A stretch of DNA of 64,000 bases from Opitutaceae bacterium (GCA_003151495.1 PLXR01000015.1:28546-92545); one strand, 5' to 3'. Numbered from the stretch's first letter, positions 17,800-28,008 are shown. A program made the numbers and translations. Notes: generated by a model from the sequence alone, not told the origin.

Positions 17800-19929
17800 A
17801 TGCCCTTAGCCCCTGAATCTTACCAGGCGCTTGACGACCTACTTAATCGTCTCGCCACCGAATCAATCATTGCGACCCCGGGGCGCGACGACGGGCTGAT
17901 CCCCTCCTATAGCCTGCTCGGCGAGCTGCGCGAGCTTTTCGCATCCGAGCCTGCGCTTCGCGACGCCGTGGTCTCCGTCCACGCGGTTCTCGACAAGCGC
18001 CTCGAGGCGGCGCAGCCCTTCGACGAGGTCGCGCTCGGGCACCTTCGCAGCCTGGTGGACTGGCTCCCCGGGGCCATCGAGGCAGCCAAGTCCGGGAAGG
18101 CGCCGACGACGGCGTCCCCGCGGGACATCGCGGCGTCGGCAATGGCCGCGCCCGGGGCGGCCGCCGCGACGGAGCGCGAGCAAAAGGACGTTCTTCTCGA
18201 CCTCAACATGGGCGAGAATCAGGAGCTCCTTAGCGAATTCCACGCCGAGGTCGTCGACCATCTGCAGCAGATAGAGGCCGCGCTCCTAGTGCTCGACCAG
18301 GAACCCGACAACCACGAGTCCCTCAATTCGATCTTCCGCTCTTTTCATACGATCAAGGGGAACGCGGGCTTCCTCGGGCTCGTGCCGATGCACACCCTTG
18401 CGCACGAGGTGGAGTCGCTGCTCGACCTGGCGCGCAACTTCAAGCTCCGGCTCAATCCGGCGATCATCACCGAGATCCTGAGGAGCCGCGATGCGCTCCA
18501 GGCGCTAACCCAGCAGGTGGGACTCGCGCTTGAGAAGGGGCAGCTGCCGATCGATGTCGTTCCCGTGAGCCACCTTATACTCGCGGTCAAGAGGCTGGCG
18601 CTCGGTGCCGGATCCGCAGCCGTGGAGCCTGCACCCGTGTCAGCGCCGAGCGCGGCCGTTGCCCCGATAACGGACGAGGTCGCGGCCCATGCCGAGACCC
18701 CCGCGCCCGCGGAGGGCCAGGCCCCGTCGACACCCAACAGCATCGAGGCCCACGCCATGGGCAAGACATCGACCGGCCAGACGGTGAGGGTCAACACGGA
18801 GAAGGTGGACTCACTCATGGACATGGTGGGCGAGCTCGTGATCGTGCAGAGCCAGCTGATCGAGTCGGCCCGCGCCATGGGCGCCGACGGCACGCCGCTC
18901 AACCGGAACGTCTCGCAGCTGTCGAGGATCACGAAGGAGCTGCAGCACACGGCGATGTCGCTGAGGATGATCCCGATAAAACCCACCTTCCAGAAGATGG
19001 AGCGCCTCGCCCGCGACCTTGCGCGCAACTTCGGCAAGAAGGTGCTCTTCCGGGTCAATGGTGAGGACACCGAGCTCGACCGCACCGTCGTCGAGGAGAT
19101 CGGCGACCCGCTCGTGCACATGATGCGCAACGCCCTCGACCACGGCCTTGAGCTGCCCGAGCAGCGCGTCGCCGCCGGCAAGTCTGAGACGGGAACCGTC
19201 GACCTGAACGCCTATCACCAGGGGAGCAATATTGTCATCGAGCTCAGGGATGACGGCAGGGGCATCAACCCCGACTTCATCCTGAAGAAGGCCGTGGAGA
19301 AGGGGATTGTCTCAGCGAGTGCCTCGCTCTCTAGGGACGAGATTTACGCGCTCCTCTTTGCCCCCGGATTCTCCACCGCGGAGAAGGTCACGGCCGTCTC
19401 CGGACGCGGCGTCGGAATGGACGTCGTCAAGCGCAACATCGAGAAGATGAGGGGGAAGATCGAGATCTCCTCGGAGATCGGGAAAGGCTCCGTCTTCAAG
19501 ATTAAGCTTCCGCTCACCATGGCCATCATCGACGGCCTCGTGGTGCGGGTTGGCACGGACAGGTTCATCCTTCCCTGCACTTCGGTCCAGATGGCGCTCA
19601 GGCCCACCCGGGAGTCCATCTCGACGGTCCACGGCCGCGGCGAGGTCATTGATCTTCGCGGGCGCATCCTGCCGCTTCACCGGCTCCACCGCCGGTTCGG
19701 GATCCCGGCGGACGCCCAGCATCCCTGGGAGGGAATCGTGGTCATCGTCGAACACGCGGGCCGCGTCTCGGCCCTCCTTGTCGACCAGATGGTCAGCAAG
19801 CAGGAGGTGGTGATAAAGAACCTCGGCGCGTTCATGCAGGGCCTGCCAGGCATCGCCGGAGGCGCAATCCTCGGCGACGGCAACATCGCGCTCATCCTCG
19901 ACCCGGCCTCGCTCCTCCAGGCCGCCTGA
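17800..19929 (+). CDS. cheA: Chemotaxis histidine kinase CheA
   Basis: Hpt FRSFHTIKGNAGF, dimerization, HATPase (GRGVGMDVVKRNIEKMRG), CheW-like domain. Confidence 0.97.
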   Translation: MPLAPESYQALDDLLNRLATESIIATPGRDDGLIPSYSLLGELRELFASEPALRDAVVSVHAVLDKRLEAAQPFDEVALGHLRSLVDWLPGAIEAAKSGKAPTTASPRDIAASAMAAPGAAAATEREQKDVLLDLNMGENQELLSEFHAEVVDHLQQIEAALLVLDQEPDNHESLNSIFRSFHTIKGNAGFLGLVPMHTLAHEVESLLDLARNFKLRLNPAIITEILRSRDALQALTQQVGLALEKGQLPIDVVPVSHLILAVKRLALGAGSAAVEPAPVSAPSAAVAPITDEVAAHAETPAPAEGQAPSTPNSIEAHAMGKTSTGQTVRVNTEKVDSLMDMVGELVIVQSQLIESARAMGADGTPLNRNVSQLSRITKELQHTAMSLRMIPIKPTFQKMERLARDLARNFGKKVLFRVNGEDTELDRTVVEEIGDPLVHMMRNALDHGLELPEQRVAAGKSETGTVDLNAYHQGSNIVIELRDDGRGINPDFILKKAVEKGIVSASASLSRDEIYALLFAPGFSTAEKVTAVSGRGVGMDVVKRNIEKMRGKIEISSEIGKGSVFKIKLPLTMAIIDGLVVRVGTDRFILPCTSVQMALRPTRESISTVHGRGEVIDLRGRILPLHRLHRRFGIPADAQHPWEGIVVIVEHAGRVSALLVDQMVSKQEVVIKNLGAFMQGLPGIAGGAILGDGNIALILDPASLLQAA

Positions 19930-19957
19930 AGCGCCCGAGCCCAGAAACCCACGCGAC

Positions 19958-20839
19958 ATGACAGAACTCCCACGGCCCCCGTCCATTGAGCAGGTCTGCA
20001 AGAGGTCGTTGAGCCTCCCGTGCTCTCCATCGCTTCTGCCGCGCCTCTCCATCGCGCTCCGCAGCGACGACAGTTCGTCGGCGGAGATCGAGCGCCTCAT
20101 CTCGCTGGATTCCTCGCTTGCCGCGTCTACGCTTCGGCTGGCCAATTCCGCGGCGTTCGGCCGGGGTGGGATCGACACGCTTGAGGGCGCAATCCTTCGG
20201 TTGGGTGCCAAGGAGATATACCGTCTCGCCGCGCTCGTTCTTGTAAGCCGTTGGGAGAGCGGGTCGACCGCCCTGCTTCGCTGGGAGCCGGGAGACTTCA
20301 GCAGGCACGCCCTCTGCGTAGCCATCGCAGCGGAGGTGCTCTCCGAGGCGACAGAACGCCTGGATCCCCAGACCGCCTACACGGCTGGGCTGGTCTGCGA
20401 CCTCGGCAAGCTGGCGCTTGCCCATTCTTGCGCCGAGTTCTACCCGCAGGTCCGCGAGTTCTGCTCGGAGAGGCAGTGCACTTGGGAGGAGGCGGAGCGC
20501 AACGTGCTCGGCTACAACTACTCCGACGTGAGCGAGCGCCTGCTGCGCGCCTGGAAATTCCCCGAGTTGTTCGTCGGCGCGGCCCAGTTCATGATGAGGC
20601 CGAACGAGGCCCCCGCCGAGATCGTGCCCATGCTGGCCCACCTGCATGCTGCCAAGTACCTTGCCACGTCGCTCGGGCCCGGGGTGACGGAGGACGGGTT
20701 CCTTGTCTCCCTCCCGGGCAGCTTCCTCCGCGAGTGGGGCTTCACGCAGGAGATGCTCGAGGAAGCGATGCCGATCGTGCTGAGCCGCGCCGTCGCGCGG
20801 CTGGGCGAAAAGCTGTCGACCGGTCCGGTCACGACGTAG
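19958..20839 (+). CDS. HDOD-domain protein
   Basis: LISLDSSLAASTLRLANSAAFG...AILRLGAKEIYRLA. Confidence 0.85.
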   Translation: MTELPRPPSIEQVCKRSLSLPCSPSLLPRLSIALRSDDSSSAEIERLISLDSSLAASTLRLANSAAFGRGGIDTLEGAILRLGAKEIYRLAALVLVSRWESGSTALLRWEPGDFSRHALCVAIAAEVLSEATERLDPQTAYTAGLVCDLGKLALAHSCAEFYPQVREFCSERQCTWEEAERNVLGYNYSDVSERLLRAWKFPELFVGAAQFMMRPNEAPAEIVPMLAHLHAAKYLATSLGPGVTEDGFLVSLPGSFLREWGFTQEMLEEAMPIVLSRAVARLGEKLSTGPVTT

Positions 20840-20950
20840 CGCCAGGGGGATCCCCGGGGCGCGTCTTGGCCTCAACCGGTCTCCGCGATGGCGCGGGTCC
20901 TTGTGAGACGGCCGGGCCGTGCGCCGCCTTTGCGGCTAGGCGCCTGAGCG

Positions 20951-21475
20951 CTAGCTGCAGAGCGAAAGCTGACCGTTCTCCGTTGGAGTCTTCAGGGTGA
21001 CGACTCCGGTGCTCATCTCGAGGTGGATCGTCCTGTTGACCGACCCGCCAACCTCGTTGTGGGTGACGGTGTAGCCGTTCTTGGAAAGGTAGTCCATCGT
21101 GACCAGGATGTTCCGCTCGCCGATCCGGAAGGGGTCGTTTCCGCTGATGACGCTGGCGCCGCCAGCAACAAAGAGCCGGAGCCGGAACCGCTCGGCCTTG
21201 ACCCCGGTGAGCGCCCTGAAGAAGTGGGGGAGTCCCGTGTCGGCGAACATGGCCGGCTGCCTCTGGGCCTTTTCCATGGAGATCGAGGACTCCGGCAGCA
21301 TGAGATGGAGGATGCCCCCGGCCTTGACCAGGGGATCGTACGCGACGACGCCGATGCACGAGCCGAGGGCGTAGGTGCTCAGCACCATCTGCGCGTTGTT
21401 CGACACGGCCATGTCGGCGACCCCGATGACAACCCGCTGGGCGAAAATGGACGCGATGGTGGGAGCTCCGGCCAT
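20951..21475 (-). CDS. cheD: Chemoreceptor glutamine deamidase CheD
   Basis: YALGSCIGVVAYDPLVKAGGILHLMLPES...FVAGGASV...IGERN. Confidence 0.95.
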   Translation of the reverse strand: MAGAPTIASIFAQRVVIGVADMAVSNNAQMVLSTYALGSCIGVVAYDPLVKAGGILHLMLPESSISMEKAQRQPAMFADTGLPHFFRALTGVKAERFRLRLFVAGGASVISGNDPFRIGERNILVTMDYLSKNGYTVTHNEVGGSVNRTIHLEMSTGVVTLKTPTENGQLSLCS

Positions 21476-21579
21476 GTTTCAGGAAAAAGTCGGGCAGTTT
21501 GCCAGGTCCGTCGGGGTCTGGAAAAGGTCGGGCATGCGATGGATGGGGTGGCGCCGTGCGGGCGCGAACCCAGGTGTAC

Positions 21580-21606
21580 TATACGGCCCCGGGCGGGCTA
21601 ACTTGA
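21580..21606 (-). promoter_or_regulatory. Weaker sigma28-type promoter candidate for cheD
   Basis: Minus strand TCAAGTTA-N11-GCCGTATA. Confidence 0.5.
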
Positions 21607-21718
21607 GCCCCCGAGGAGGGAAATGGTGTAAATTCAAGGTGGAGGGTGGCGGGCTCCTGCATGGAGGTCATCCGGCGCCCCGGACGGGGGCGGAAGGCGC
21701 AGCGGGACCCCGTGACGC

Positions 21719-22981
21719 CTAAAGAAACACAAGGAGGCGCTGGTTTATCGGGGCGATCTGGTCGTGGCTCCGTATTTTCGCGATCGTGGACGAGCCCAGG
21801 GACTGCCCCTCGCCGACCAGGAGAAGGCCGTGCGGGCTGTAGATGCCGCTCGCCAGCACCATCCCCGGCTCCAGCTCCTCAAGCAGGATCTCGCGCACCT
21901 GGCGGGGCAGGTGGACGAGATTGGTCACCTTCAGGAAGAGGCGGACCGCCTCCGGATCGTAGGCGCTTCCCGATTTGGTGAGTATCGAGTCGATCGCGGC
22001 CTGCTTCGATTGGCCCGACTCGACGAAGCCCACCGCCACGGACAGGCAGCGCGCGGGCCAGGGTATTCCCTTGCCGGCAAGTCCGTCGGGGTATCCTGTC
22101 CCGTCGAAGTTCTCGTGATGGGCGCGGATCGTCTCGCCGACGTCCGCCCGGGCGTCGACCAGGGCCGCCAGCGTCTGGCTGTACACCGGGTGGTTGTGGA
22201 GCGTCGCGAGCTCGCGCTCCGTCAGCTGTGTGGGGTTGTTGCGGAAGGTCCGCAGCAGCTCCCTCGACACCCCGATGAGGCCGAGGTCGGAAAGCCAGGC
22301 GGCGGAACGCAGGGCGTGGCTCTCGGACTCCGTGAAGTGCTCGGATTCGGACATCTTGTTCGCGAACTCCACGAGGGCCTTGGCCTGGCCGCCGAGTACC
22401 GGGTCGTAGGCCGTAAGGATGCGGCGGCAGAGCTCGAGCGAGCTCTCATAACGGGCGCCGAGCTCGCGGTTGAAAACGTCAAGCTTCTGCCTCTGCTCCT
22501 CGAGCACCGTCACCTTCTGCTCGAGCTCCGAGTTCGCGGTCATCAGTCGCGCGTTCAGCTCCTGGGTCTGCGCCTGCAGCACGTCATTGCGCACGATGAG
22601 CTCGTGGCGGTGGAACGCGTTGCGCACGGTGGCGAGCAGCTCCTCCCGGAGCCAGGGCTTTGCCACGAACCGGAAGATCTCGCCCTTGTTGATCGCGTCG
22701 ACGATCGTCGGGAGCGAGAGGACCGCCGTGATCAGGACCCGCGAGGCGTTCGGCCGGATGCGCCGGCTCTCGATGAGGAAATCAAGCCCGAGCATCTCCG
22801 GCATCCTCTGGTCCGAGATGATGAGCGCGAAGTCGCGCTCCTCTAGGATGGCGAGCGCCTTCACCGGGCTCGAGCAGGCGACGACGCTGTATTTCTCGCG
22901 CTCGAGCGTGAGCTTGAGCGCGTTCAGGACGACGGGCTCGTCGTCGACGATCAGGATGGAGTCCGACGGGTTCGTCTTCAT
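21719..22981 (-). CDS. Response regulator with divergent HD-GYP-like domain (RpfG-type)
   Basis: REC domain; HHENFDGTGYPDGLAG retained. Confidence 0.9.
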   Translation of the reverse strand: MKTNPSDSILIVDDEPVVLNALKLTLEREKYSVVACSSPVKALAILEERDFALIISDQRMPEMLGLDFLIESRRIRPNASRVLITAVLSLPTIVDAINKGEIFRFVAKPWLREELLATVRNAFHRHELIVRNDVLQAQTQELNARLMTANSELEQKVTVLEEQRQKLDVFNRELGARYESSLELCRRILTAYDPVLGGQAKALVEFANKMSESEHFTESESHALRSAAWLSDLGLIGVSRELLRTFRNNPTQLTERELATLHNHPVYSQTLAALVDARADVGETIRAHHENFDGTGYPDGLAGKGIPWPARCLSVAVGFVESGQSKQAAIDSILTKSGSAYDPEAVRLFLKVTNLVHLPRQVREILLEELEPGMVLASGIYSPHGLLLVGEGQSLGSSTIAKIRSHDQIAPINQRLLVFL

Positions 22982-24093
22982 GAGGGGAAGGGAGCAGCGG
23001 TTCTGACGCTCGCCCGTGCGGCCTCAAATCGCCCGATCAGGTGACTGGCGATCCTGTCGAGCGGAATCTGGTGCTGGGCGGCGCCGCAGTCCCACGCAGC
23101 TTTGGGCATGCCATAAACGACGCATGAGGCCTCGTCCTGCGCAAAGGTGGCGGCGCCCTTCTCCCTAAGGCGCAGCAGCCCCTCGGCCCCGTCCTTTCCC
23201 ATCCCGGTCAGAAGCCCGGCCACGGCGTGGGGCGCGGCACCTGTGTCCACGGCCGACTTAAAGAGGAGGTCGACGGCGGGGCGCTGGTGCCAGACGGGAG
23301 GACCGCCGGTCACCCGGACGCGGTAATGGTCGACCGACCAGTGAAGCATCATGTGGAACCCCCCGGGCGCGATCAGGGCAAGGCCCGGGGCGATCCGGTC
23401 GCCGTCGGTTGCCTCTCGAACCTCGAGCGCGCACAGCGTGTTGAGGCGGTCGGCGAAGGCCTTCGAGAACGTCGCGGGAATGTGCTGCACGATCGCGATT
23501 CCCGGGAGGTTTCCGGGCAGGCGGGTGAGGATGTCGCGCAGGGCCTCGGTCCCTCCGGTCGAGGAGCCGAGCAGAATGACCGAGCGGGGGTTGCGATGGA
23601 CCGGCGCCGCGGAGAAGGGGCGATCGGGAGGCGGCGACCCGCTGGCTGGAACCCCGCGGTCGTCCGGTGGGCAGGCCCGCACCCGTGCCAGCGCCGCCGC
23701 CTTCACCTTGGCGACCAGCTGGGGGCCGAGATCGCCGAAGGAGTTGTAGCTGCCGGGCTTGCCGAGGAAGTCGACGGCGCCGAGCCTCAGCGCCTCGAGG
23801 GCGAAGTCGGAGCCGCGCTGCGAGAGCGAGCTCATCACGATCACCGGCATCGGATGGCTCTGCATCAGCAGGCGCAGGAAGGTGAGGCCGTCCATCCTCG
23901 GCATCTCAAGGTCGAGGGTCAGAACATCCGGCTTGAGCTCCCGTAGCCTGTCCCGGGCGACATAGGGGTCCTCGGCGGTGCCCACGACCTCGATCTCCGG
24001 GTCGCCCGCGAGGGCCTCGCTCGCGTACCTCCGGACAACGGCGGAGTCGTCGACGATAAGCACTCGGATCTTGCGTGGACTGGCCATGGTCAT
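22978..24093 (-). CDS. cheB: Protein-glutamate methylesterase CheB
   Basis: REC + VILLGSSTGGTEAL...IVQHIPATFSKAFADRLN. Confidence 0.97.
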   Translation of the reverse strand: MTMASPRKIRVLIVDDSAVVRRYASEALAGDPEIEVVGTAEDPYVARDRLRELKPDVLTLDLEMPRMDGLTFLRLLMQSHPMPVIVMSSLSQRGSDFALEALRLGAVDFLGKPGSYNSFGDLGPQLVAKVKAAALARVRACPPDDRGVPASGSPPPDRPFSAAPVHRNPRSVILLGSSTGGTEALRDILTRLPGNLPGIAIVQHIPATFSKAFADRLNTLCALEVREATDGDRIAPGLALIAPGGFHMMLHWSVDHYRVRVTGGPPVWHQRPAVDLLFKSAVDTGAAPHAVAGLLTGMGKDGAEGLLRLREKGAATFAQDEASCVVYGMPKAAWDCGAAQHQIPLDRIASHLIGRFEAARASVRTAAPFPS

Positions 24094-24917
24094 GACTGCG
24101 GGGGGCGCCGGTAGGTCGCAGGCTTGACGAGCTGGAGGGGATGCTTGATGCCCGAGAGGCTCTCGGCATGACCCACGAAGAGGTAGCCCCCGGGCACGAG
24201 GCGCCTCGCCAGCCTGTTGACCAGCTCCTCCTGGGTCTCCTTGTCGAAGTAGATCATCACATTACGGCAGAAGATGACGTGGAACGGGTCGCGAAAGGGC
24301 GCCTCGCCCTTGAGGAGGTTGAGGTAATGGAAGGAGACGCGGTCACGAAGGTTGGGCCGGACCCGGTAGTTGCCCTCCTGGGGGCCAATTCCCCTCTGGA
24401 AATACGCCTTCAGGGTCTCCGGCGGGAGCCGCGAGACCGTCTCCTCGCGGTAGATGGCGTCGTTCGCCCTTGCCAGGATCCGCCGCGAGATGTCCGTGGC
24501 CTCGATATGCCAGCCCCACGTCGACCCCTTCAGGCCCTCGATGAGCGTCGTGGCCAGGGAGTAGGGTTCCTCGCCCGAGGAGCACGCCGCGCTCCATGCG
24601 TAGAACCGGGGCCAGCGCTCGACGCGGTTCCGCTCGATCATCTCGGGAAGGGCGTGCTGCCTGACGAAGTCGAAATGGGCCGCCTCGCGAAAGAAGAAGG
24701 TGTGGTTCGTCGAGATGGCATCGATCAGGTGCGAGAGTTCGTCATCGCAGGAACCCGCCTGAAGGAACCTGCAGTACTCCCCGATGGAATCCAAGTTGGT
24801 CGCACGCAGGCGTTTGCCCAAGCGTGCGCTTACCAGTTCCCTTTTGTCCGAGCCCAGCTTTATCCGGCTGTGCTCATAGACAAGGGTACGTATGAATTCG
24901 AACTCGCTGTCCCTCAT
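24090..24917 (-). CDS. cheR: Chemotaxis methyltransferase CheR
   Basis: FFREAAHFDFV...WSAACSSGEEPYSLA...VIFCRNVMIYFD; start MRDSEF at 24917 preferred over 24956. Confidence 0.96.
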   Translation of the reverse strand: MRDSEFEFIRTLVYEHSRIKLGSDKRELVSARLGKRLRATNLDSIGEYCRFLQAGSCDDELSHLIDAISTNHTFFFREAAHFDFVRQHALPEMIERNRVERWPRFYAWSAACSSGEEPYSLATTLIEGLKGSTWGWHIEATDISRRILARANDAIYREETVSRLPPETLKAYFQRGIGPQEGNYRVRPNLRDRVSFHYLNLLKGEAPFRDPFHVIFCRNVMIYFDKETQEELVNRLARRLVPGGYLFVGHAESLSGIKHPLQLVKPATYRRPPQS

Positions 24918-25136
24918 GAGGTTTGTACCCAGTGGTATCGGACCAACGCGCGGCAAATGAAGCGGCTATGCAAGGGAAGGCGCCGATTCTGGAGCGCCTG
25001 GACGAACGGGGCGTCGGCAAATTTTTCCCCTGGCGACCCCGCCGGCGAGACCGCGCGGGGGCGGAGTGAGGGAGACCCGCTCCCCGACATGTTTATTTCG
25101 CTGGAATTTAGCGGGATGGGAAAGCGACCTGACGAA

Positions 25137-25152
25137 TGGCACGCGCCGTGTT
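25137..25152 (+). promoter_or_regulatory. Weak sigma54-type promoter candidate for flgB
   Basis: TGGCACGCGCCGTGTT: good -24 element, GT instead of GC at -12; same spacing to ATG as the flhB/flgF sites. Confidence 0.4.
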
Positions 25153-25167
25153 ACTCCCCGCCCGAAC

Positions 25168-25554
25168 ATGATAGACCCGATCTTCCAATCCGACAATTAC
25201 CAGTTGTCCCGGAAGCTCCTGGATGGGGCCGCGCTCCGACAGGAGGCGATCGCGTCTAACATAGCCAACGCCGAGACGCCGGGCTACCACCGCCTCGACG
25301 TGGCGCCCAGCTTCGCCGAGCAGCTCAAGTCGCGCATGGCTACGGGCGAGCTTGCCAGCGCCCCGGACTCGCTCCGCCCGACGCTCACCGAGGACACCCA
25401 TGCCAGGACCGTCCGTCCCGACGGCAACTCGGTCGAGATCGAGCACGAGCTCCTCGCGATGAACAAGAATTCCGTCGAGTTCGAGTACCTCACGGAGGTC
25501 GTCTCGAACAATATCAAGCAGCTGAAGATAGCCATAACCGGCCAGGGCAGCTGA
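25168..25554 (+). CDS. flgB: Flagellar basal-body rod protein FlgB
   Basis: ALRQEAIASNIANAETPGYHRLDV. Confidence 0.95.
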   Translation: MIDPIFQSDNYQLSRKLLDGAALRQEAIASNIANAETPGYHRLDVAPSFAEQLKSRMATGELASAPDSLRPTLTEDTHARTVRPDGNSVEIEHELLAMNKNSVEFEYLTEVVSNNIKQLKIAITGQGS

Positions 25555-25562
25555 CACCGCGC

Positions 25563-25976
25563 ATGAACATCATCTCGGGAATCGACATCACAGCCGGCGC
25601 GCTCTCCGCCCAGCGCATGCGCCTCGACATCGTGGCCCAGAACATCGCCAACGCGGAGACCACACGCACCCCGGGTGGCGGACCCTACCAGCGCCAGATC
25701 GTGTCCTTCGAGACCGAGCTGGTGAAGCAGGCTGGCGGCCAGTCCCTCCACACGGTGAGGGTATCCGACATCTCGCCGGACAAGACGCCGGGCCAGCAGG
25801 TCTTCAATCCCCAGCATCCCGATGCCGGACCGGACGGGATGGTGCAAATGCCCAACGTAAACCTCGCGTACGAGATGGTCGACCTGATCACGGCATCGCG
25901 CGCCTACGAGGCCAACCTCGCCGTTGCCAAGAACGCTCGGAACATCGCGATGAAGACCCTGGAGATTGGCAAGTAG
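25563..25976 (+). CDS. flgC: Flagellar basal-body rod protein FlgC
   Basis: SAQRMRLDIVAQNIANAETTRTPGGGPYQRQ...ASRAYEANLAVAKNARNIAMKTLEIGK. Confidence 0.97.
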   Translation: MNIISGIDITAGALSAQRMRLDIVAQNIANAETTRTPGGGPYQRQIVSFETELVKQAGGQSLHTVRVSDISPDKTPGQQVFNPQHPDAGPDGMVQMPNVNLAYEMVDLITASRAYEANLAVAKNARNIAMKTLEIGK

Positions 25977-26010
25977 CACCCGGCCTCACGCCCAATACCT
26001 CCACGAACGC

Positions 26011-26358
26011 ATGTCCTCTATAAGCTCAATCCCTGCGGGGCTCTCCGGCCTGACCTCGCCGCTGACCGACCGCGTCCAGCCGAACAAGCTTCTGATGCCC
26101 GGGGTGACCGATGGCCTGCGCCTCGGACAGACGCCCGGCGAGGGTTTCGGCAAGATGCTCGACGGCCTGGTCTCCACGGTCGACGCGAAGCAGACGCAGG
26201 CGGACGCCCTCACGAAGCGCGTCCTCCTCGGCGACACGGACCAGCTCCATCAGTCGGTCATCGCGATGCAGGAGGCCTCGGTCTCCCTCAGCCTCATGGT
26301 ACAGGTGCGCAACAAACTTGTTGAGTCCTACCAGGAGCTGATGCGCATGCAGGTTTGA
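26011..26358 (+). CDS. fliE: Flagellar hook-basal body protein FliE
   Basis: LHQSVIAMQEASVSLSLMVQVRNKLVESYQELMRMQV. Confidence 0.94.
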   Translation: MSSISSIPAGLSGLTSPLTDRVQPNKLLMPGVTDGLRLGQTPGEGFGKMLDGLVSTVDAKQTQADALTKRVLLGDTDQLHQSVIAMQEASVSLSLMVQVRNKLVESYQELMRMQV

Positions 26359-26381
26359 ACCCACCGAAAATAATCTAACGG

Positions 26382-27986
26382 ATGAAAAACTTCACAAACT
26401 CACTGCTCTCGCTCTGGCAGCAGCTCGGCCTGAACCAGCGCGTGTCGCTGGTCGTCGCGACTGTGGCCGTCGCCGCGGGCATGACCGTTCTCGTCATCTG
26501 GTCACGCAGGCCCGACATGCAGCTGCTCTATGCGCGCCTTGGGGACAAGGATTCGGCGGCGATCATAGGCTACCTTGAGTCGCAGAACATCCCGCATGAG
26601 GTCACCTCCGGCGGCGCGGCCGTCAAGGTGCCCTCGGACCAGGTCTACAAGCTGAGGATGGACCTCGCCGGCAAGGGGCTTCCCGGCGGTGACGGCGTGG
26701 GTTTTGAGATCTTCGACAAGGGGCAGTTCGGGCTGAGCGACTTTGTGCAGCGCACGAACTACCTCCGCGCGGTCCAGGGAGAGCTGGCGAGGACCATCAC
26801 CCAACTGGCAGGCGTCCGCGCCGCCAGGGTGATGATCGTGCAGCCCGAGAACCGGCTCCTGCTGACGGAGCAGGGTGTGAAGGCGACGGCCTCGGTCTTC
26901 GTCGACATGGGCGGCGGCCGCCTGGAGATCGACGAGGTGAACGCCATACGGCACCTGGTCGCCAATGCCGTGCAGGGACTCGGCCCCGACCAGGTCGCGG
27001 TCGTCGACAATAGGGGACGCGTCCTCAGCGAGGAGCTCAAGCAGGACCCGACGCTAGGAACGGCCTCCTCGCAGGTGCGCTATAAGCAGCAGGTCGAGGA
27101 CTACCTGGGAAAGAAGGTTGAGACGATGCTTGCCGCCGTGATCGGACCGGGCAACGCGGTCGTGCGGGTGTCGGCCGACATCGACACGGAGGCGACCACC
27201 GAGACGTCCGAGAAATTCGACCCTGACGGCTCGGTCGTCCGCAGCCAGACCATCGTCGAGGATGTCTCCAATTCGAGCGAGCAGCACACGACGGGAGGGG
27301 CGACGGGCATCAGCGCCAATGTCCCCGAGAAGGCTTCTGCCAACGAGGCCGCCGCCCACCCGATGTCCGTCTCCGAGCAGAACCGGAAGAATCGGACGAC
27401 CAATTACGAGATCAACCGCATCACGACCAACACGACGCGCAATCCGGGCACGATCCGCAACGTAACGGCCGCGGTGTTTGTGGCGCCCCGCACGGTCCCA
27501 GCCGCGGCGGGCGCCGACGGAAAGGCCGCCGGCGAGCCGCAGGTGCAGAAGCGCTCCCAGGAGGAGCTCAACGCGCTCAGGCAGGTCGTCGTCAACGCCC
27601 TCGGGCTCAAGCTGTCCGCAGGGCAGTCCCTCGACTCGATCGTCGCCCTGCAGGAGATGTCGTTCGCGGCGGAGCCCGTCGCTCAGCAGATCCAGGCCAT
27701 CCAGAGCGAAAACAGGTTTCAGGGCTGGATCGAGGCGGCGAGCCGGTGGTCGGCGGTCGCCGGGGCGGCGGTGGTCCTCCTTGTCTTCATGAGGATCCTT
27801 TCAAAGCAGAGACCCGAGCCCGTGCCGGTCGAGGTCCTCTCCATGCCGCCGGACCAGGCAGCCCGCTCGCTCCAGAACGGCAACTCGGTGACCCCTGACA
27901 TGCTCAACCAGCTCATCCGCCAGAAGCCGGCCAACGTGGGCACAGCCCTGCGCGAATGGGTCGGGGCGCCGGTCGCCAAGAACTGA
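26382..27986 (+). CDS. fliF: MS-ring protein FliF
   Basis: YARLGDKDSAAIIGYLESQNIPHEV...; ELARTITQLAGVRAARVMIVQPENRLL. Confidence 0.96.
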   Translation: MKNFTNSLLSLWQQLGLNQRVSLVVATVAVAAGMTVLVIWSRRPDMQLLYARLGDKDSAAIIGYLESQNIPHEVTSGGAAVKVPSDQVYKLRMDLAGKGLPGGDGVGFEIFDKGQFGLSDFVQRTNYLRAVQGELARTITQLAGVRAARVMIVQPENRLLLTEQGVKATASVFVDMGGGRLEIDEVNAIRHLVANAVQGLGPDQVAVVDNRGRVLSEELKQDPTLGTASSQVRYKQQVEDYLGKKVETMLAAVIGPGNAVVRVSADIDTEATTETSEKFDPDGSVVRSQTIVEDVSNSSEQHTTGGATGISANVPEKASANEAAAHPMSVSEQNRKNRTTNYEINRITTNTTRNPGTIRNVTAAVFVAPRTVPAAAGADGKAAGEPQVQKRSQEELNALRQVVVNALGLKLSAGQSLDSIVALQEMSFAAEPVAQQIQAIQSENRFQGWIEAASRWSAVAGAAVVLLVFMRILSKQRPEPVPVEVLSMPPDQAARSLQNGNSVTPDMLNQLIRQKPANVGTALREWVGAPVAKN

Positions 27987-28008
27987 CCCCAAACAAGCGC
28001 ACACCGCC

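Noticed and set aside
19312-20325. 337-aa minus-strand ORF antisense to cheA/HDOD
   Set aside because: Shadow ORF; no recognisable motifs, opposite strand strongly coding.
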